Source: Hyphomicrobium denitrificans 1NES1
GTDB lineage: Bacteria; Pseudomonadota; Alphaproteobacteria; Rhizobiales; Hyphomicrobiaceae
Direction of reading: 5' to 3'
DNA: 64,000 nucleotides
Assembly: GCF_000230975.2 (NCBI RefSeq)
Contig: NC_021172.1
Location: 1,922,001 to 1,986,000 of the forward strand
The translations under genes and the position numbers were made by a program. Position 1 is the first letter of the stretch. Every line of letters begins with the position of its first letter. The notes under the pieces are model-generated. The model was not told the DNA's origin, made no database searches, and saw only the letters and a program-made list of their open reading frames with translations. Shown here in pieces: positions 25,464 through 35,047 of the stretch.

Positions 25464-26477
25464 TCATCGATCGACTTGGTCGCCCGTGCCGTGGTAGCGG
25501 CGGAATGCTTCCGACGGCAACTCCCCGAACATCGTGTTATAGTCGCGCGCAAAGCGGCCGAAATGCCAGAAGCCCCAGAGCGTCGCCGCCTCCGTTACCG
25601 AATGCGCAGTCTTGATCGCGCGTCGCGCGCCGTTCATCCGTACAGCCCGTATATAGGCCGATGGCTTTACCCCGAGCGTATCTTGAAACGATTGCTGAAG
25701 GGCGCGCCGGCTCACTCCAAGTTCTCGGCACAGATCGGCGATGCATGTGAAGTCTTGCGACCATTCGGAAATCAGGTCACGGGCGTCGCGAACGATCAGA
25801 GCCCGCTTTGCCGGCGGGACGTCGAATCTTTCGCGATAGCCGTGGGCGAGGCCACTGGCGACAGCGGCGATCACATCGCGCGACATCGACGACAGGCGAA
25901 CGGGATCGTGCGCCGAACCGGCAGGCTCCGCGACGATCTCGCAAACATCCGAGAAGATATCGAGCATACGTTTCAGCGCGCCGAGATCCGCAAAGCGCAA
26001 GTGAGGCCTTGCAAGGGAGGGCATGATTTCTTCAAGCTCATCGCTTGTCAGAGCGCTGCGCAGATCACGCTCGTCCAGAATGAAGCCAACGATATCCAAT
26101 CCCCGCGGCGAGAAGAATTCGAACTGATCGTTGCCCGAGAAGACGTGCAGCTGCCGGCCATCGCACAATCGCCCGCAAAAGGTTGCGTTTCCCCGTAGCG
26201 AAACCGGCGCGCCGACGGCGATGGTCCCTTCGGGGAGCGACCCCGTTTGCTGCAATGAATTGCTGGTGACTTCCCGGAACAGCTGAACGCGATCGATCTG
26301 AGTTTCGAGGAGCGATCCACTGAAGCGACCCGCCGAAATCTGCTCGTAGGTTTGATTCCACCCGCGCAACAGAGCCGCCTGCTCGTCGATGTCGGATGTG
26401 CTGGCCGCGTGCACGAATGCCGTCTCACCCGGGGGCGGGGCTATCTGAACACTGTTGCTATCCGTCAGCAATTCCAT
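25464..26477 (-). CDS. AraC-family regulator, probable activator of the ethanolamine operon
   Basis: 337 residues. The N-terminal 220 residues are a ligand-sensing domain. The C-terminal 100 residues hold two helix-turn-helix units: ADLCRELGVSRRALQQSFQDTLGVKPSAYIRAVRMNGARRAI and the second with GFWHFGRFARDYNTMFGELPSEAFRR. This end is very like EutR and other AraC regulators of amine catabolism. It is divergent from the ethanolamine permease with 265 bp between, so local control of eat-eutBC is likely. Confidence 0.88.
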   Translation of the reverse strand: MELLTDSNSVQIAPPPGETAFVHAASTSDIDEQAALLRGWNQTYEQISAGRFSGSLLETQIDRVQLFREVTSNSLQQTGSLPEGTIAVGAPVSLRGNATFCGRLCDGRQLHVFSGNDQFEFFSPRGLDIVGFILDERDLRSALTSDELEEIMPSLARPHLRFADLGALKRMLDIFSDVCEIVAEPAGSAHDPVRLSSMSRDVIAAVASGLAHGYRERFDVPPAKRALIVRDARDLISEWSQDFTCIADLCRELGVSRRALQQSFQDTLGVKPSAYIRAVRMNGARRAIKTAHSVTEAATLWGFWHFGRFARDYNTMFGELPSEAFRRYHGTGDQVDR

Positions 26478-26615
26478 GCTGCGATGCGAACCAGTTCATC
26501 AGAGGCCAACGTGCCGCCCATAAGACCTACGTCGTACGAAGCGCACGCGTGCCGAAAGTGGATAGCCGACACAATAGCGTAAAATTACCGTCGCGCCACC
26601 AGGGCCGAGGGTGCA

Positions 26616-26636
26616 GTCGATTCATTTGGTATCGAC
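26616..26636. promoter_or_regulatory. Possible operator between the AraC gene and eat
   Basis: Inverted repeat GTCGAT / ATCGAC with a 9-nt spacer, in the 265-bp divergent region and about 107 bp before the eat start. Position fits a regulator site, but arms are only 6 bp, so chance is possible. Confidence 0.25.
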
Positions 26637-26742
26637 ACACATGCACGGCCCTCGCAACTCGCAGCGGCAGCGGCCCATCCAGGCCGCATCGGCCGATGCG
26701 CCTTTGAGACTGAAAATTATAAGAACATTCAAGAGGATCGGG

Positions 26743-28152
26743 ATGGACACGACGGGTCATAGCGGAGTCGAATACGACAAGGTCGGTAATGAGTATTTTG
26801 AGAAGCGGCAGTTGAAGCGCGGAGCAGCTGGGTGGTTGCTGCTCGTCGGCCTCGGGGTCGCCTACGTCATCTCGGGCGATTACGCAGGCTGGAACTTCGG
26901 CCTCGCCCAAGGCGGATGGGGCGGACTTTTCGTTGCCTCGCTGCTGATGGCGACGATGTATACATGCATGTGTTTCGCGCTTGCCGAGCTCGCCACGATT
27001 GCTCCGACGGCCGGCGGCGGCTACGGCTTTGCGCGGCGTGCGTTCGGTCCGTGGGGCGGCTTCCTATGCGGCATCGCCATCCTGATCGAGTACGCCATCG
27101 CGCCGGCCGCAATCGCCGTCTTCATCGGCGCCTATTGCAACTCTTTGTTCGGGATCGACGGCTGGGTCGTTTATCTAGCCTTTTACGTCGTATTTCTCGG
27201 TATCCATCTCTACGGCGCAGGCGAAGCGCTGCGGCTCATCTTTGCGATCACCGCGCTCGCGGTCGTGGCGCTCGTCGTCTTCCTGATTGCGATGGTCCCG
27301 CACTTCGATGCCAACAACCTCTTCGACATTCCCGTCACCGATGCAGCCGGCGCAAGTCCGTTCCTGCCTTTCGGTTACATCGGCATCTGGGCGGCCATTC
27401 CCTATGCGATCTGGTTTTTCCTGGCTATCGAGGGCGTGCCGCTCGCGGCCGAGGAAACGAGCGATCCGAAACGCGACCTGCCGCGCGGACTGATCGGAGG
27501 CATCCTGGTGCTGCTCGCCTGCTGCGCCCTGATTCTGACGTTCGGACCGGGCGGCGCCGGTGCGGACGCACTGAAAGCTTCAGGCAATCCGCTCGTCGAA
27601 GCGCTCGAGTCCGCCAAAGTCTACGGCGGTCCGACATGGGTTAGCCGCTTCGTCAATTTCGTCGGCCTCGCCGGCCTGATCGCGAGCTTCTTCTCGATCA
27701 TCTTCGGCTATTCGCGACTGGTGTTCGCGATGTCTCGCGCCGGTTATCTGCCGCGGGCGCTGTCGCTGACGAGCGCGCGCAAGACGCCCTATGTGGCGCT
27801 GATCGTGCCCGGCATCATCGGCTTCTTGCTTTCGCTCAGCGGGCAAGGTGATCTTCTGATCTTGATTGCGGTCTTCGGAGCAACGATTTCTTATGTGATG
27901 ATGATGGCGTCGCATATCGCTCTGCGCATCCAGGAGCCCAACCTCGAACGGCCGTACAGGACGCCGGGCGGCATCCTCACGTCCGGCGTCGCGCTTATTC
28001 TTGCGTGTGTCGCCGTGGTCGCTGGATTCCTCGTCGATCCGCGCGTGGTGATCGGCGCGGCCGTCGTCTACGCGATCTTCATTGCCTACTTTGGCCTCTA
28101 CAGCCGCCATCATCTCGTGGCAGCGGCTCCGGGCGAGGACGAAATTTTCTAA
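26743..28152 (+). CDS. eat: Ethanolamine permease (APC family)
   Basis: 469 residues from ATG 26743 with AGAGGAT 6 nt upstream. About 12 membrane helices. The N-terminal VAYVISGDYAGWNFGLAQGGWGG and ALAELATIAPTAGGGYGFARRAFGPWGG are typical of the ethanolamine permease branch of the amino acid-polyamine-organocation family. It imports ethanolamine across the inner membrane. It is first in a rightward operon with eutB (32 bp on) and eutC. Confidence 0.92.
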   Translation: MDTTGHSGVEYDKVGNEYFEKRQLKRGAAGWLLLVGLGVAYVISGDYAGWNFGLAQGGWGGLFVASLLMATMYTCMCFALAELATIAPTAGGGYGFARRAFGPWGGFLCGIAILIEYAIAPAAIAVFIGAYCNSLFGIDGWVVYLAFYVVFLGIHLYGAGEALRLIFAITALAVVALVVFLIAMVPHFDANNLFDIPVTDAAGASPFLPFGYIGIWAAIPYAIWFFLAIEGVPLAAEETSDPKRDLPRGLIGGILVLLACCALILTFGPGGAGADALKASGNPLVEALESAKVYGGPTWVSRFVNFVGLAGLIASFFSIIFGYSRLVFAMSRAGYLPRALSLTSARKTPYVALIVPGIIGFLLSLSGQGDLLILIAVFGATISYVMMMASHIALRIQEPNLERPYRTPGGILTSGVALILACVAVVAGFLVDPRVVIGAAVVYAIFIAYFGLYSRHHLVAAAPGEDEIF

Positions 28153-28184
28153 CACAATCGAACCCCTAAAACGGCGAGTGCCAC

Positions 28185-29573
28185 ATGAGCTATTCTCATT
28201 CCATCGGTGGACACCGGTTCAGTTTCGAGAACCTCAAAGTCCTCATGGCGAAAGCCACACCTGCACGATCCGGAGACTATCTCGCCGGAGTCGCGGCAGG
28301 CGACGATGAGGAACGCGTGGCGGCTCAGATGGCGCTCGCCAATGTTCCGCTCAAGGAATTTCTCGTCGATCATCTCATTCCCTACGAGATCGACGAGGTT
28401 ACACGCCTCATCATCGACGACCATAATGCGAAGGCATTCGCGCCGGTTTCGCATTTGACCGTCGGAGCATTCCGCGATTGGCTTCTTTCCGACGAGGCGA
28501 CGGAACGCTCTCTGGCGGCCCTCGCTCCAGGTTTGACGCCGGAGATGGTTGCTGCGGTTTCCAAAATCTGCCGCGTTCAGGACATGGTCCTGATCGCGCA
28601 GAAATGCCGTGTCGTAACCAAGTTCCGCAACACCATCGGGCTGAAGGGGCGGCTTTCGACGCGTCTTCAACCGAACCATCCGACCGACGATCCGACCGGC
28701 ATCGCCGCCAGCATCGTCGACGGCCTTATGTACGGCAACGGCGATGCCGTGATCGGCATCAATCCCGCGACCGATAGCACCGCTGCCGTCACGACGCTGA
28801 TCGAAATGCTGCACGAGATCATCCAACGCTACAACATCCCGACGCAGTCGTGCGTTCTGACGCACGTGACGACGAGCATCGCCGCCATCAACAAGGGCGC
28901 TCCCGTCGACCTCGTGTTCCAGTCGATTGCGGGAACTGAAGCGGCCAACGGCAGCTTCGGTATCAATCTCGCGACGCTCAATGAGGGTTACGAGGCTGCC
29001 CAGAGTCTGCAGCGAGGTACAGTCGGCAACAACGCCATGTATTTCGAGACAGGACAGGGCAGCGCGCTGTCGGCCAATGCCCATCACGGAATCGATCAGC
29101 AGACGCTCGAAGCGCGAGCCTATGCGGTTGCGAGAAAATTCCACCCGCTGCTCGTCAATACCGTCGTCGGCTTCATCGGGCCCGAATACCTCTACGACGG
29201 CCGACAGATCATTCGCGCAGGACTAGAAGATCATTTCTGCGGCAAGCTTTTGGGCGTGCCGATGGGTTGCGACATCTGCTATACGAACCATGCCGAAGCC
29301 GATCAGAACGATATGGATACCCTGCTGACGCTGCTCGCCGTTGCGGGGATCACGTTCATCATGGGTATTCCGGGATCGGACGACATCATGTTGAATTATC
29401 AGACGACGTCGTTCCACGACGCGCTTTATGTCCGCAAGGCACTGGGACTGAAGCCATCACCGGAATTCGAAGAATGGCTGTTGAACGTCGGCATTTTCCA
29501 GAGCGGTGATGCCTTGAGGCTGGCCGACACGCTGCCAAAGCCATTTCAACGCGCACTTTCACATCTTCACTGA
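28185..29573 (+). CDS. eutB: Ethanolamine ammonia-lyase large subunit
   Basis: 462 residues, full length. The coenzyme-B12-dependent enzyme converts ethanolamine to acetaldehyde and ammonia. Highly conserved blocks are visible: RLQPNHPTDDPTGIAASIVDG, GDAVIGINPATD, IPTQSCVLTHVTT, FETGQGSALSANAHHG, NTVVGFIGPEYLYDGRQIIRA and MGCDICYTNHAEADQND, which form the substrate and cobalamin sites of the TIM barrel. It pairs with eutC downstream. No reactivase (eutA) or microcompartment shell genes are in the window. Confidence 0.97.
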   Translation: MSYSHSIGGHRFSFENLKVLMAKATPARSGDYLAGVAAGDDEERVAAQMALANVPLKEFLVDHLIPYEIDEVTRLIIDDHNAKAFAPVSHLTVGAFRDWLLSDEATERSLAALAPGLTPEMVAAVSKICRVQDMVLIAQKCRVVTKFRNTIGLKGRLSTRLQPNHPTDDPTGIAASIVDGLMYGNGDAVIGINPATDSTAAVTTLIEMLHEIIQRYNIPTQSCVLTHVTTSIAAINKGAPVDLVFQSIAGTEAANGSFGINLATLNEGYEAAQSLQRGTVGNNAMYFETGQGSALSANAHHGIDQQTLEARAYAVARKFHPLLVNTVVGFIGPEYLYDGRQIIRAGLEDHFCGKLLGVPMGCDICYTNHAEADQNDMDTLLTLLAVAGITFIMGIPGSDDIMLNYQTTSFHDALYVRKALGLKPSPEFEEWLLNVGIFQSGDALRLADTLPKPFQRALSHLH

Positions 29574-29587
29574 GGTCAAGCACGGCC

Positions 29588-30430
29588 ATGTCGGATGAAA
29601 TGAAGCCCGTAGTCGTCGCGAATCCGTGGAGCAAGCTCCGACAGTACACCCCGGCGCGTATCGCGCTCGGGCGTGCCGGCACGAGCCTTCCCACGAAGCC
29701 GCATCTAGAATTTCAGCTTGCTCATGCGCGCGCGCGCAACGCAGTCCATCATGAACTCGATACCGCGGCGCTTGAAACCACTCTCAAAACGCGCGGGCAT
29801 GAAACGCAGGTCCTTCACAGCGCAGCCGAGAACCGGCCGATGTATTTACAGAGGCCGGACAAAGGCCGCCGCCTCGACGACGCGTCACGCAAACAACTGG
29901 GCGACATGGCGCCGCGCACCGGCAGCTACGACGTTGCCTTCGTAATCGGCGACGGGCTTTCTTCTTTTGCGATCGAAGAGAACGCCGCTCCATTTCTGGA
30001 CGCGATCCTGCCGCCGCTCGTCAAAGAAGGTTGGCGCATTGCTCCCCTCGTTATCATCCGCGAAGCGCGGGTCGCAGTCGGCGATGAAATCGGGCAACTG
30101 CTCGGCGCCAGAATGGTCGTGGTTTTGATCGGCGAGCGTCCGGGGCTCAGCTCCCCCGACAGCATGGGAATCTATATGACGTTGAATCCCCGTGTCGGGC
30201 TGACGGACGAAGCGCGCAACTGCATCTCGAACGTCAGGCGCGAGGGATTGGATTATGACGGCGCCGCGCACAAGCTGTTCTATCTGATGACTGAAGCGCG
30301 CAAGCGCGGTCTTTCCGGCGTACACCTCAAGGACGAAGCCGAAACGGTGCAAGGAGCCGTTTCAGGGTCGAACAAGAGCTTTTTGATTGAACCTAATGAT
30401 CCAATGCCAAATTCATCTCGCGAGCGCTGA
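29588..30430 (+). CDS. eutC: Ethanolamine ammonia-lyase small subunit
   Basis: 280 residues, 14 bp after eutB. It starts NPWSKLRQYTPARIALGRAG, with HLEFQLAHARARNAVHH next, then VFVIGDGLSS-like VIGDGLSSFAIEENA and the GERPGLSSPDSMGIYMT motif that contacts the adenosylcobalamin nucleotide tail, closing with ISNVRREGLDYDGAAHKL. It completes the EutBC enzyme. Confidence 0.97.
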   Translation: MSDEMKPVVVANPWSKLRQYTPARIALGRAGTSLPTKPHLEFQLAHARARNAVHHELDTAALETTLKTRGHETQVLHSAAENRPMYLQRPDKGRRLDDASRKQLGDMAPRTGSYDVAFVIGDGLSSFAIEENAAPFLDAILPPLVKEGWRIAPLVIIREARVAVGDEIGQLLGARMVVVLIGERPGLSSPDSMGIYMTLNPRVGLTDEARNCISNVRREGLDYDGAAHKLFYLMTEARKRGLSGVHLKDEAETVQGAVSGSNKSFLIEPNDPMPNSSRER

Positions 30431-30504
30431 GCACCGGATGTCTCCCGTTGGGACTTTGGGCACGTGAGCGCTCCTCTTCACGTCGAGGACGTAAGGGGAA
30501 TTCG

Positions 30505-31227
30505 CTATTTCAAAATCAGTTCGATCGCCCCCTTCTCGGCAGGCATCTTATGCGCCTCCAACGTCGGATAAATCTTCTTCCAAAGATCGGGTAATTGCTT
30601 TTCATCCGCCCGCTTCGTGTCGTCCAAAAAAATGACCCCGCCTGGCACCAAATATTTCAAAAGCTCCGGCCCAGCAGGATATCTTGCAAGCGGGTTCAGA
30701 CCGCCGAACGGACCGTCGACGACGAGCATGTCAACCTTTGCCGGCAGCGTCGCGAAAGAAAGATCATACCAATTGAAATCGTGACTAAACGGCCCATAGC
30801 GGAAGGTCTTGAGATTGCAACTGATGACACTCACGCTCTGATCGAGCTTGCGCGAAGTTAGTTCTGCGCGAACCTTGTCGGCGCAGTCCGGTATATTCTC
30901 AATGGAAGTCACGCTTCCCCCATAAGACTCGACAAGATATCCCATGATAATGGTGGAACTCCCGCACCCGCACTCCAAAATGACCCGCGGCCGATGTTCC
31001 AGGATATGCTCGGAAACCATTCTGAGAAAATCAGGAGACGCCGCCCACCCTCGCATCTTGGGAAGAACGCTCTTCCCGTCCAGCAACCGATAGAGCGCCG
31101 CCAGGCCCTCATTCTGAGACCATAGATCGTCCAAAGCCCTCTTCATTGTCTTCTCGAAGTTATCGAGTTTCGACTCGAGAGCCAAAAGTCGCGTTTCCAG
31201 TTGCGCAAGGTCCTGGCGGTCCGTCAT
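30505..31227 (-). CDS. SAM-dependent methyltransferase-like protein with N-terminal coiled coil
   Basis: 240 residues. The first 50 are a heptad-rich helix (LAQLETRLLALESKLDNFEKTMKR). The Rossmann part starts with VILECGCGSSTIIMGYL, the SAM-binding glycine loop, and continues with VTSIENIPDCADKV and DMLVVDGPFGG, like class I methyltransferases found in surface polysaccharide clusters. It is convergent with eutC and lies 177 bp downstream of the GT8-GT2 gene on the same strand, with which it probably arrived. Substrate unknown. Confidence 0.78.
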   Translation of the reverse strand: MTDRQDLAQLETRLLALESKLDNFEKTMKRALDDLWSQNEGLAALYRLLDGKSVLPKMRGWAASPDFLRMVSEHILEHRPRVILECGCGSSTIIMGYLVESYGGSVTSIENIPDCADKVRAELTSRKLDQSVSVISCNLKTFRYGPFSHDFNWYDLSFATLPAKVDMLVVDGPFGGLNPLARYPAGPELLKYLVPGGVIFLDDTKRADEKQLPDLWKKIYPTLEAHKMPAEKGAIELILK

Positions 31228-31404
31228 CTAGTCAGCCTCAATGTTTGCTTCGCAGGATCTTTGCGCGCTAACGAAGGTTATATGCGGGCAAAAATATCTT
31301 TCATCCTCCAACGTAAACGACGAAGCGGCAGACGACGAAATCGCGTGGTGGGCGCGTTGCAGATTACTCCGGAGAGGCCCAGGGCCTTTCCTCGACCCCG
31401 GCCC

Positions 31405-33429
31405 CTAGCAATTGGGCGCACGCGCGTTCAACGGTGAGGAGCGGGAGAGTGCACGGACGATCCAGAACTTATTGGTGGCGGCTAAACGACGCCGAATCCT
31501 CCTGTCGTCCTTGATGCGAAGCGCGTCTCTGAGCTTCCGCCGCGCACGTTTGTACTCGCGCTGCGTGATGTGGTGCTCGGCACTGTCGACTAGATCATTG
31601 ATTTGTCTTTCTTGCTCGGCGGTCAGACGGTCCAGGGCGGCGCGCGCGGAGTTTTTCATAACTTGGATGAGGTGAAACTCCATCGACTCCTTTGGTACCT
31701 TCAGTCCTGAAACCTCTTTTTCACTGAGCGTGAAGAAAATATTCACCGCATAATAAAACATGCCTGATATCTGACGGTTTATAGCACCAAGCACATCGGA
31801 CCGTGCTCCGTCAGCAAGTTTCATCATTTCCACTGCGTTGATCAAATAACTCAGGCAACCGTGTGCATCCTTTTTCTTCGTCATCGTTGATCCAGGACGA
31901 ACGCGGCGATGAAAAAAAGTTGAATTCATGTGCCCGACACGGCGCGCCTGCAAGATAACCTGCAAAGAGAAGAGATTATCTTCATGGATTATTCCTTCAT
32001 AAAACCGAGCGTTTTTCTTTCTAAGGAATTCAGTGCTAATCATTTGAAGACACGGAGAAACCTTATAATCTCCCTTATTGACCATCTGCACGAGCATTGA
32101 TGGCCCTTCTAATATGTCCGGATATTCGGCCTTTCGGGGATAATAAGTGCTATAGTGGCCATAAGTGTTACGCAGCTCCTCTGTATCGAAGAACGCGGCT
32201 CCATTGAAGTAGATAATATCGAGATCGTTGGAATTTGCCGATTCGTAGAGGGCATTAAGCGTGTTCCGATCTAATAAGTCATCGCCATCCATAAAGTAGA
32301 TATATTTACCCCGCGCGCGCGCAATCCCGGCGTTCCTCGCAGCCGATTGTCCCTTATTTTCCTGCTGAAGAACCATCAGACGCTTGTCGCGCCTGCTATA
32401 GGCCTCCAGCACCGCCGACGACCGATCCGTCGAACCGTCATTTATGCAGATAACCTCGATATCCTCGAGCGTTTGAAATAAAACGTCATCCAAGCATGCC
32501 GGCAAATAACTCTCGATATTATAAACCGGGATGATAACAGAAACGGCAGGGGCAACACTGGCGTCAGGTCGATTTTTCTTAGCCCATGGCGACTCGTAAT
32601 AATACCGATACCACTCCTCCGCCAAAGGAACGTCGGCATAACGCCATGGTTTGTCTTTCGACGAAAAATGCACAATGCACGAGGTCGCCAGCACTTCGTC
32701 AAGATTTGCATAGTCGGTGCCGAATAGATTGTTAATGTCGGCGATACTGAATTTCTTTTTCGCCCGCACGAGGTTGCAACACAAACAATTATATTTTATC
32801 GACAGGTACTTAACTCGGCCATCAAAAACGATATTAAATGCATTCTGATCGAGTAAAGACCCATCGCAATTTTCTTTTTTTGCTTTAATCAGAAGCTCGG
32901 TCACATTCGACCGCCGCATCTCCTTCAAATCTAAAAGCATAACTCCGGAATTAAAATAGTTTCCAACTCTCCGCACCCACTCGTGCTTGAAATAAATTTG
33001 ACCGCTGTCGCTGATAACGCCAGCGACGTATCCGTCTATATCACTGAAAAATAAATCCGATAGATCGTCTCTGACAATGAGATCGCCGTCGAGATACAAT
33101 ACGCGATCATGATGCGGCAGGAGTTCAGGCAAAGCGAACTTCAATAGCGCGGCTGGCGTCGCGGCCGCAAAGGAGCCTTCCTTCGCCTTGTGCAGCGTTT
33201 CAAAACTTCTTCCCGGACGAATGATTTGAACGCCGAATGAAGCGTCGGCCATGCTCGACATGAGGCGTTCATTCTCTTCGGAGATATTATCTCCGATTAT
33301 TGTCAGAGAATAGTTCGTTCCCTCGCGCTTGTTTTTTTTGAGCGAGGTCATGGTAACGCTTGTTGGCAACACAAAATTGTTATCCGAGATCATTGCGATC
33401 CGGACAATGGGCCGAGGACCACTAGTCAT
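31405..33429 (-). CDS. Two-domain glycosyltransferase (GT8 fused to GT2)
   Basis: 674 residues. Residues 1-285 are a GT8 (LgtC/glycogenin type) domain, with IAMISDNNFVLPTSVTMTSL at the start, the DxD motif in VLYLDGDLIV and YFNSGVMLLDL. Residues about 293-500 are a GT2 domain (VSVIIPVYNIESYLPACLDD, INDGSTDRS, GKYIYFMDGDDLLD). The C-terminal 170 residues are helical and basic. The product likely adds two sugars in building a surface glycan. Codon use is richer in A and T than in neighbours (for example repeated AAA, AAT, ATA), a sign of transfer. Confidence 0.88.
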   Translation of the reverse strand: MTSGPRPIVRIAMISDNNFVLPTSVTMTSLKKNKREGTNYSLTIIGDNISEENERLMSSMADASFGVQIIRPGRSFETLHKAKEGSFAAATPAALLKFALPELLPHHDRVLYLDGDLIVRDDLSDLFFSDIDGYVAGVISDSGQIYFKHEWVRRVGNYFNSGVMLLDLKEMRRSNVTELLIKAKKENCDGSLLDQNAFNIVFDGRVKYLSIKYNCLCCNLVRAKKKFSIADINNLFGTDYANLDEVLATSCIVHFSSKDKPWRYADVPLAEEWYRYYYESPWAKKNRPDASVAPAVSVIIPVYNIESYLPACLDDVLFQTLEDIEVICINDGSTDRSSAVLEAYSRRDKRLMVLQQENKGQSAARNAGIARARGKYIYFMDGDDLLDRNTLNALYESANSNDLDIIYFNGAAFFDTEELRNTYGHYSTYYPRKAEYPDILEGPSMLVQMVNKGDYKVSPCLQMISTEFLRKKNARFYEGIIHEDNLFSLQVILQARRVGHMNSTFFHRRVRPGSTMTKKKDAHGCLSYLINAVEMMKLADGARSDVLGAINRQISGMFYYAVNIFFTLSEKEVSGLKVPKESMEFHLIQVMKNSARAALDRLTAEQERQINDLVDSAEHHITQREYKRARRKLRDALRIKDDRRIRRRLAATNKFWIVRALSRSSPLNARAPNC

Positions 33430-33866
33430 TTCACCCGTTCTCTAGCTGGATCTTTAGTATCGCCACCGATCGCAACCGGCTTTTGCTCCCTTCGCTACTT
33501 CTGGCGATCCCCCCTTTCAGTGCATGACATTGCTCATAAATTAGCCCTAGGCAAGTTGTATTGCCCGGGTCGTCCCGTAGTCAATAACCCTACCTCCATG
33601 CGTCCCAACGCGCTGTCGCGCGAATAAAATGCGTCTTTGGTCGCGTCGGATTGCAGGCAGTTTCGGAGTGATATCTCTGCCGGAACGCAGCATGGCTTTT
33701 CCAGTCGACTCACCGCCAGCGATCATCTCTGGAAGAGCGACGTCACCCCGTCCTTCCACGACGGGCAGGCTCTACCTCAAGGCCATCCGGCTGGGATCAA
33801 ACTCTGCGGAAAATTCTGGCGACAGACTCTGCTGCGAGGCATCGCCGCCAGTCCGATGCCAATCGA
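33430..33866. other. Intergenic region, possibly decayed DNA
   Basis: About 440 bp upstream of the glycosyltransferase gene. Short open frames exist on both strands but none has a ribosome site or a recognisable family. It may be the junction of the transferred glycosyltransferase segment; no repeat or insertion sequence end was seen. Confidence 0.4.
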
Positions 33867-34223
33867 CTACGTGCGAACCTCTGGCGGAACCGTAGGCACT
33901 TTTGTCATCTCGTCGAGCGCCAAAACGGAATGCGCGTAAGCGCCACCGGCGCGCATTTCTGCTGCAATCCAGATCGCCTCGATCAGCTCCTTTTCCGTTG
34001 CGCCAGATCGTAACGCAGCCTTCGTGTGACCCTTTATGCAATAGGGACACTGGGTGACGTGTGCCACCGCAACCGCAATGATTTGCTTGATCTTTGCCGG
34101 CAATGCACCGCTGGCAAATACCTGCCGGCTGAATGCCTGAAAGGCGGCTTCGGTTTCCGGCGATAACTCCTTCCGTTTCTTCGAGAGATCATGCACTTGC
34201 GTCGGATAAATTGAGTCGGACAT
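33867..34223 (-). CDS. Carboxymuconolactone decarboxylase / AhpD-like protein
   Basis: 118 residues from ATG 34223, behind AAAGGAGAT. An all-helical AhpD-like unit with the redox-active CPYCIKGHTKAALRSG motif (Cys-X-X-Cys plus His) and LIEAIWIAAEMRAGGAYAHS. Such proteins act as alkylhydroperoxidase partners or thiol reductants; the CxxC points to peroxidase rather than decarboxylase activity. Cytosolic, monocistronic. The 304 bp to its right (34224-34527) hold no gene I can support. Confidence 0.88.
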   Translation of the reverse strand: MSDSIYPTQVHDLSKKRKELSPETEAAFQAFSRQVFASGALPAKIKQIIAVAVAHVTQCPYCIKGHTKAALRSGATEKELIEAIWIAAEMRAGGAYAHSVLALDEMTKVPTVPPEVRT

Positions 34224-34527
34224 ATCTATCTCCTTTGACAGCGCAGAATAACCGGCTTGCAATCAGCATAAGGACCGCCCTTCTGCAACGATAAGAGACT
34301 GGCCTAGAGCGCCGATCAGTTTAGCGGTCGCTGCGGCGAATAAATTGAATATAGGATTGGAATTGAGCAATAACACTCTGAGCGAATACGGATCCGATAT
34401 TCAATTCATCGACATAGATGCGCGGGAATTTCCAAGTAAACGCATCAACGTTGCGCATGCCAACCTGCTTAAGCGTGCCTGCACCAAACCGCGCTCCTCC
34501 TCAAATTCCGCGCAAGGCGGCAGAGCT

Positions 34528-34890
34528 TCAATGAGCCGACTTACGCCCCATCAACACGTTTTGCAGAACCAAAGCTTGGTTATGCTCGGTATCTTTGGCG
34601 CCATAGACGAGAGTGATGCGCTCCTTTTGAGCGCGGGCCCTGAGTTCATTCAATTTTTCGCTAAGCTGGCGTAATTCAGCGCGATATCTTTCTTGGAAAG
34701 TCTTCCACCGCGCCGGGTCGTGGTTGAACCATTTGCGCAGCTCCGTCGATGGGGCAATGTCCTTCATCCAGAGGTCGATCCGTGCATCGTGCTTACTGAG
34801 CCCCCGCGGCCAAATTCGATCCACAAGCACCCTACAGCCATCCGCTTTTTGTGGCGGCTCGTAGACGCGTTTTATCTGAACGTATTCCAT
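34528..34890 (-). CDS. DUF488 family protein
   Basis: 120 residues from ATG 34890. Typical DUF488 blocks: VQIKRVYEPP, VLVDRIWPRGLSK, WMKDIAPSTELRKWFNHDP, WKTFQERYRAEL and ITLVYGAKDTEHNQALVL. The aspartate-arginine-tryptophan-proline-arginine motif is conserved. The family is widespread and lacks an agreed function. Confidence 0.9.
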   Translation of the reverse strand: MEYVQIKRVYEPPQKADGCRVLVDRIWPRGLSKHDARIDLWMKDIAPSTELRKWFNHDPARWKTFQERYRAELRQLSEKLNELRARAQKERITLVYGAKDTEHNQALVLQNVLMGRKSAH

Positions 34891-35047
34891 GGCTTTCTCT
34901 TGTGTTTGACGCGCTCCGCTATCGCTCTTTCGTCTTCGTCTCCGTATATGTGGCAAACACTGCAGCTTAATCAAGAAAGCGAGTGGCAAAAACAATCGCC
35001 ATTCAGAGGCTGATGGGACTACGAATGCCATGTGAACGGCACGGAAG

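Noticed and set aside
33629..33895. Rightward frame before the AhpD-like gene
   Set aside because: Ser/Pro/Arg-rich shadow-like product overlapping the real leftward gene; no family resemblance.
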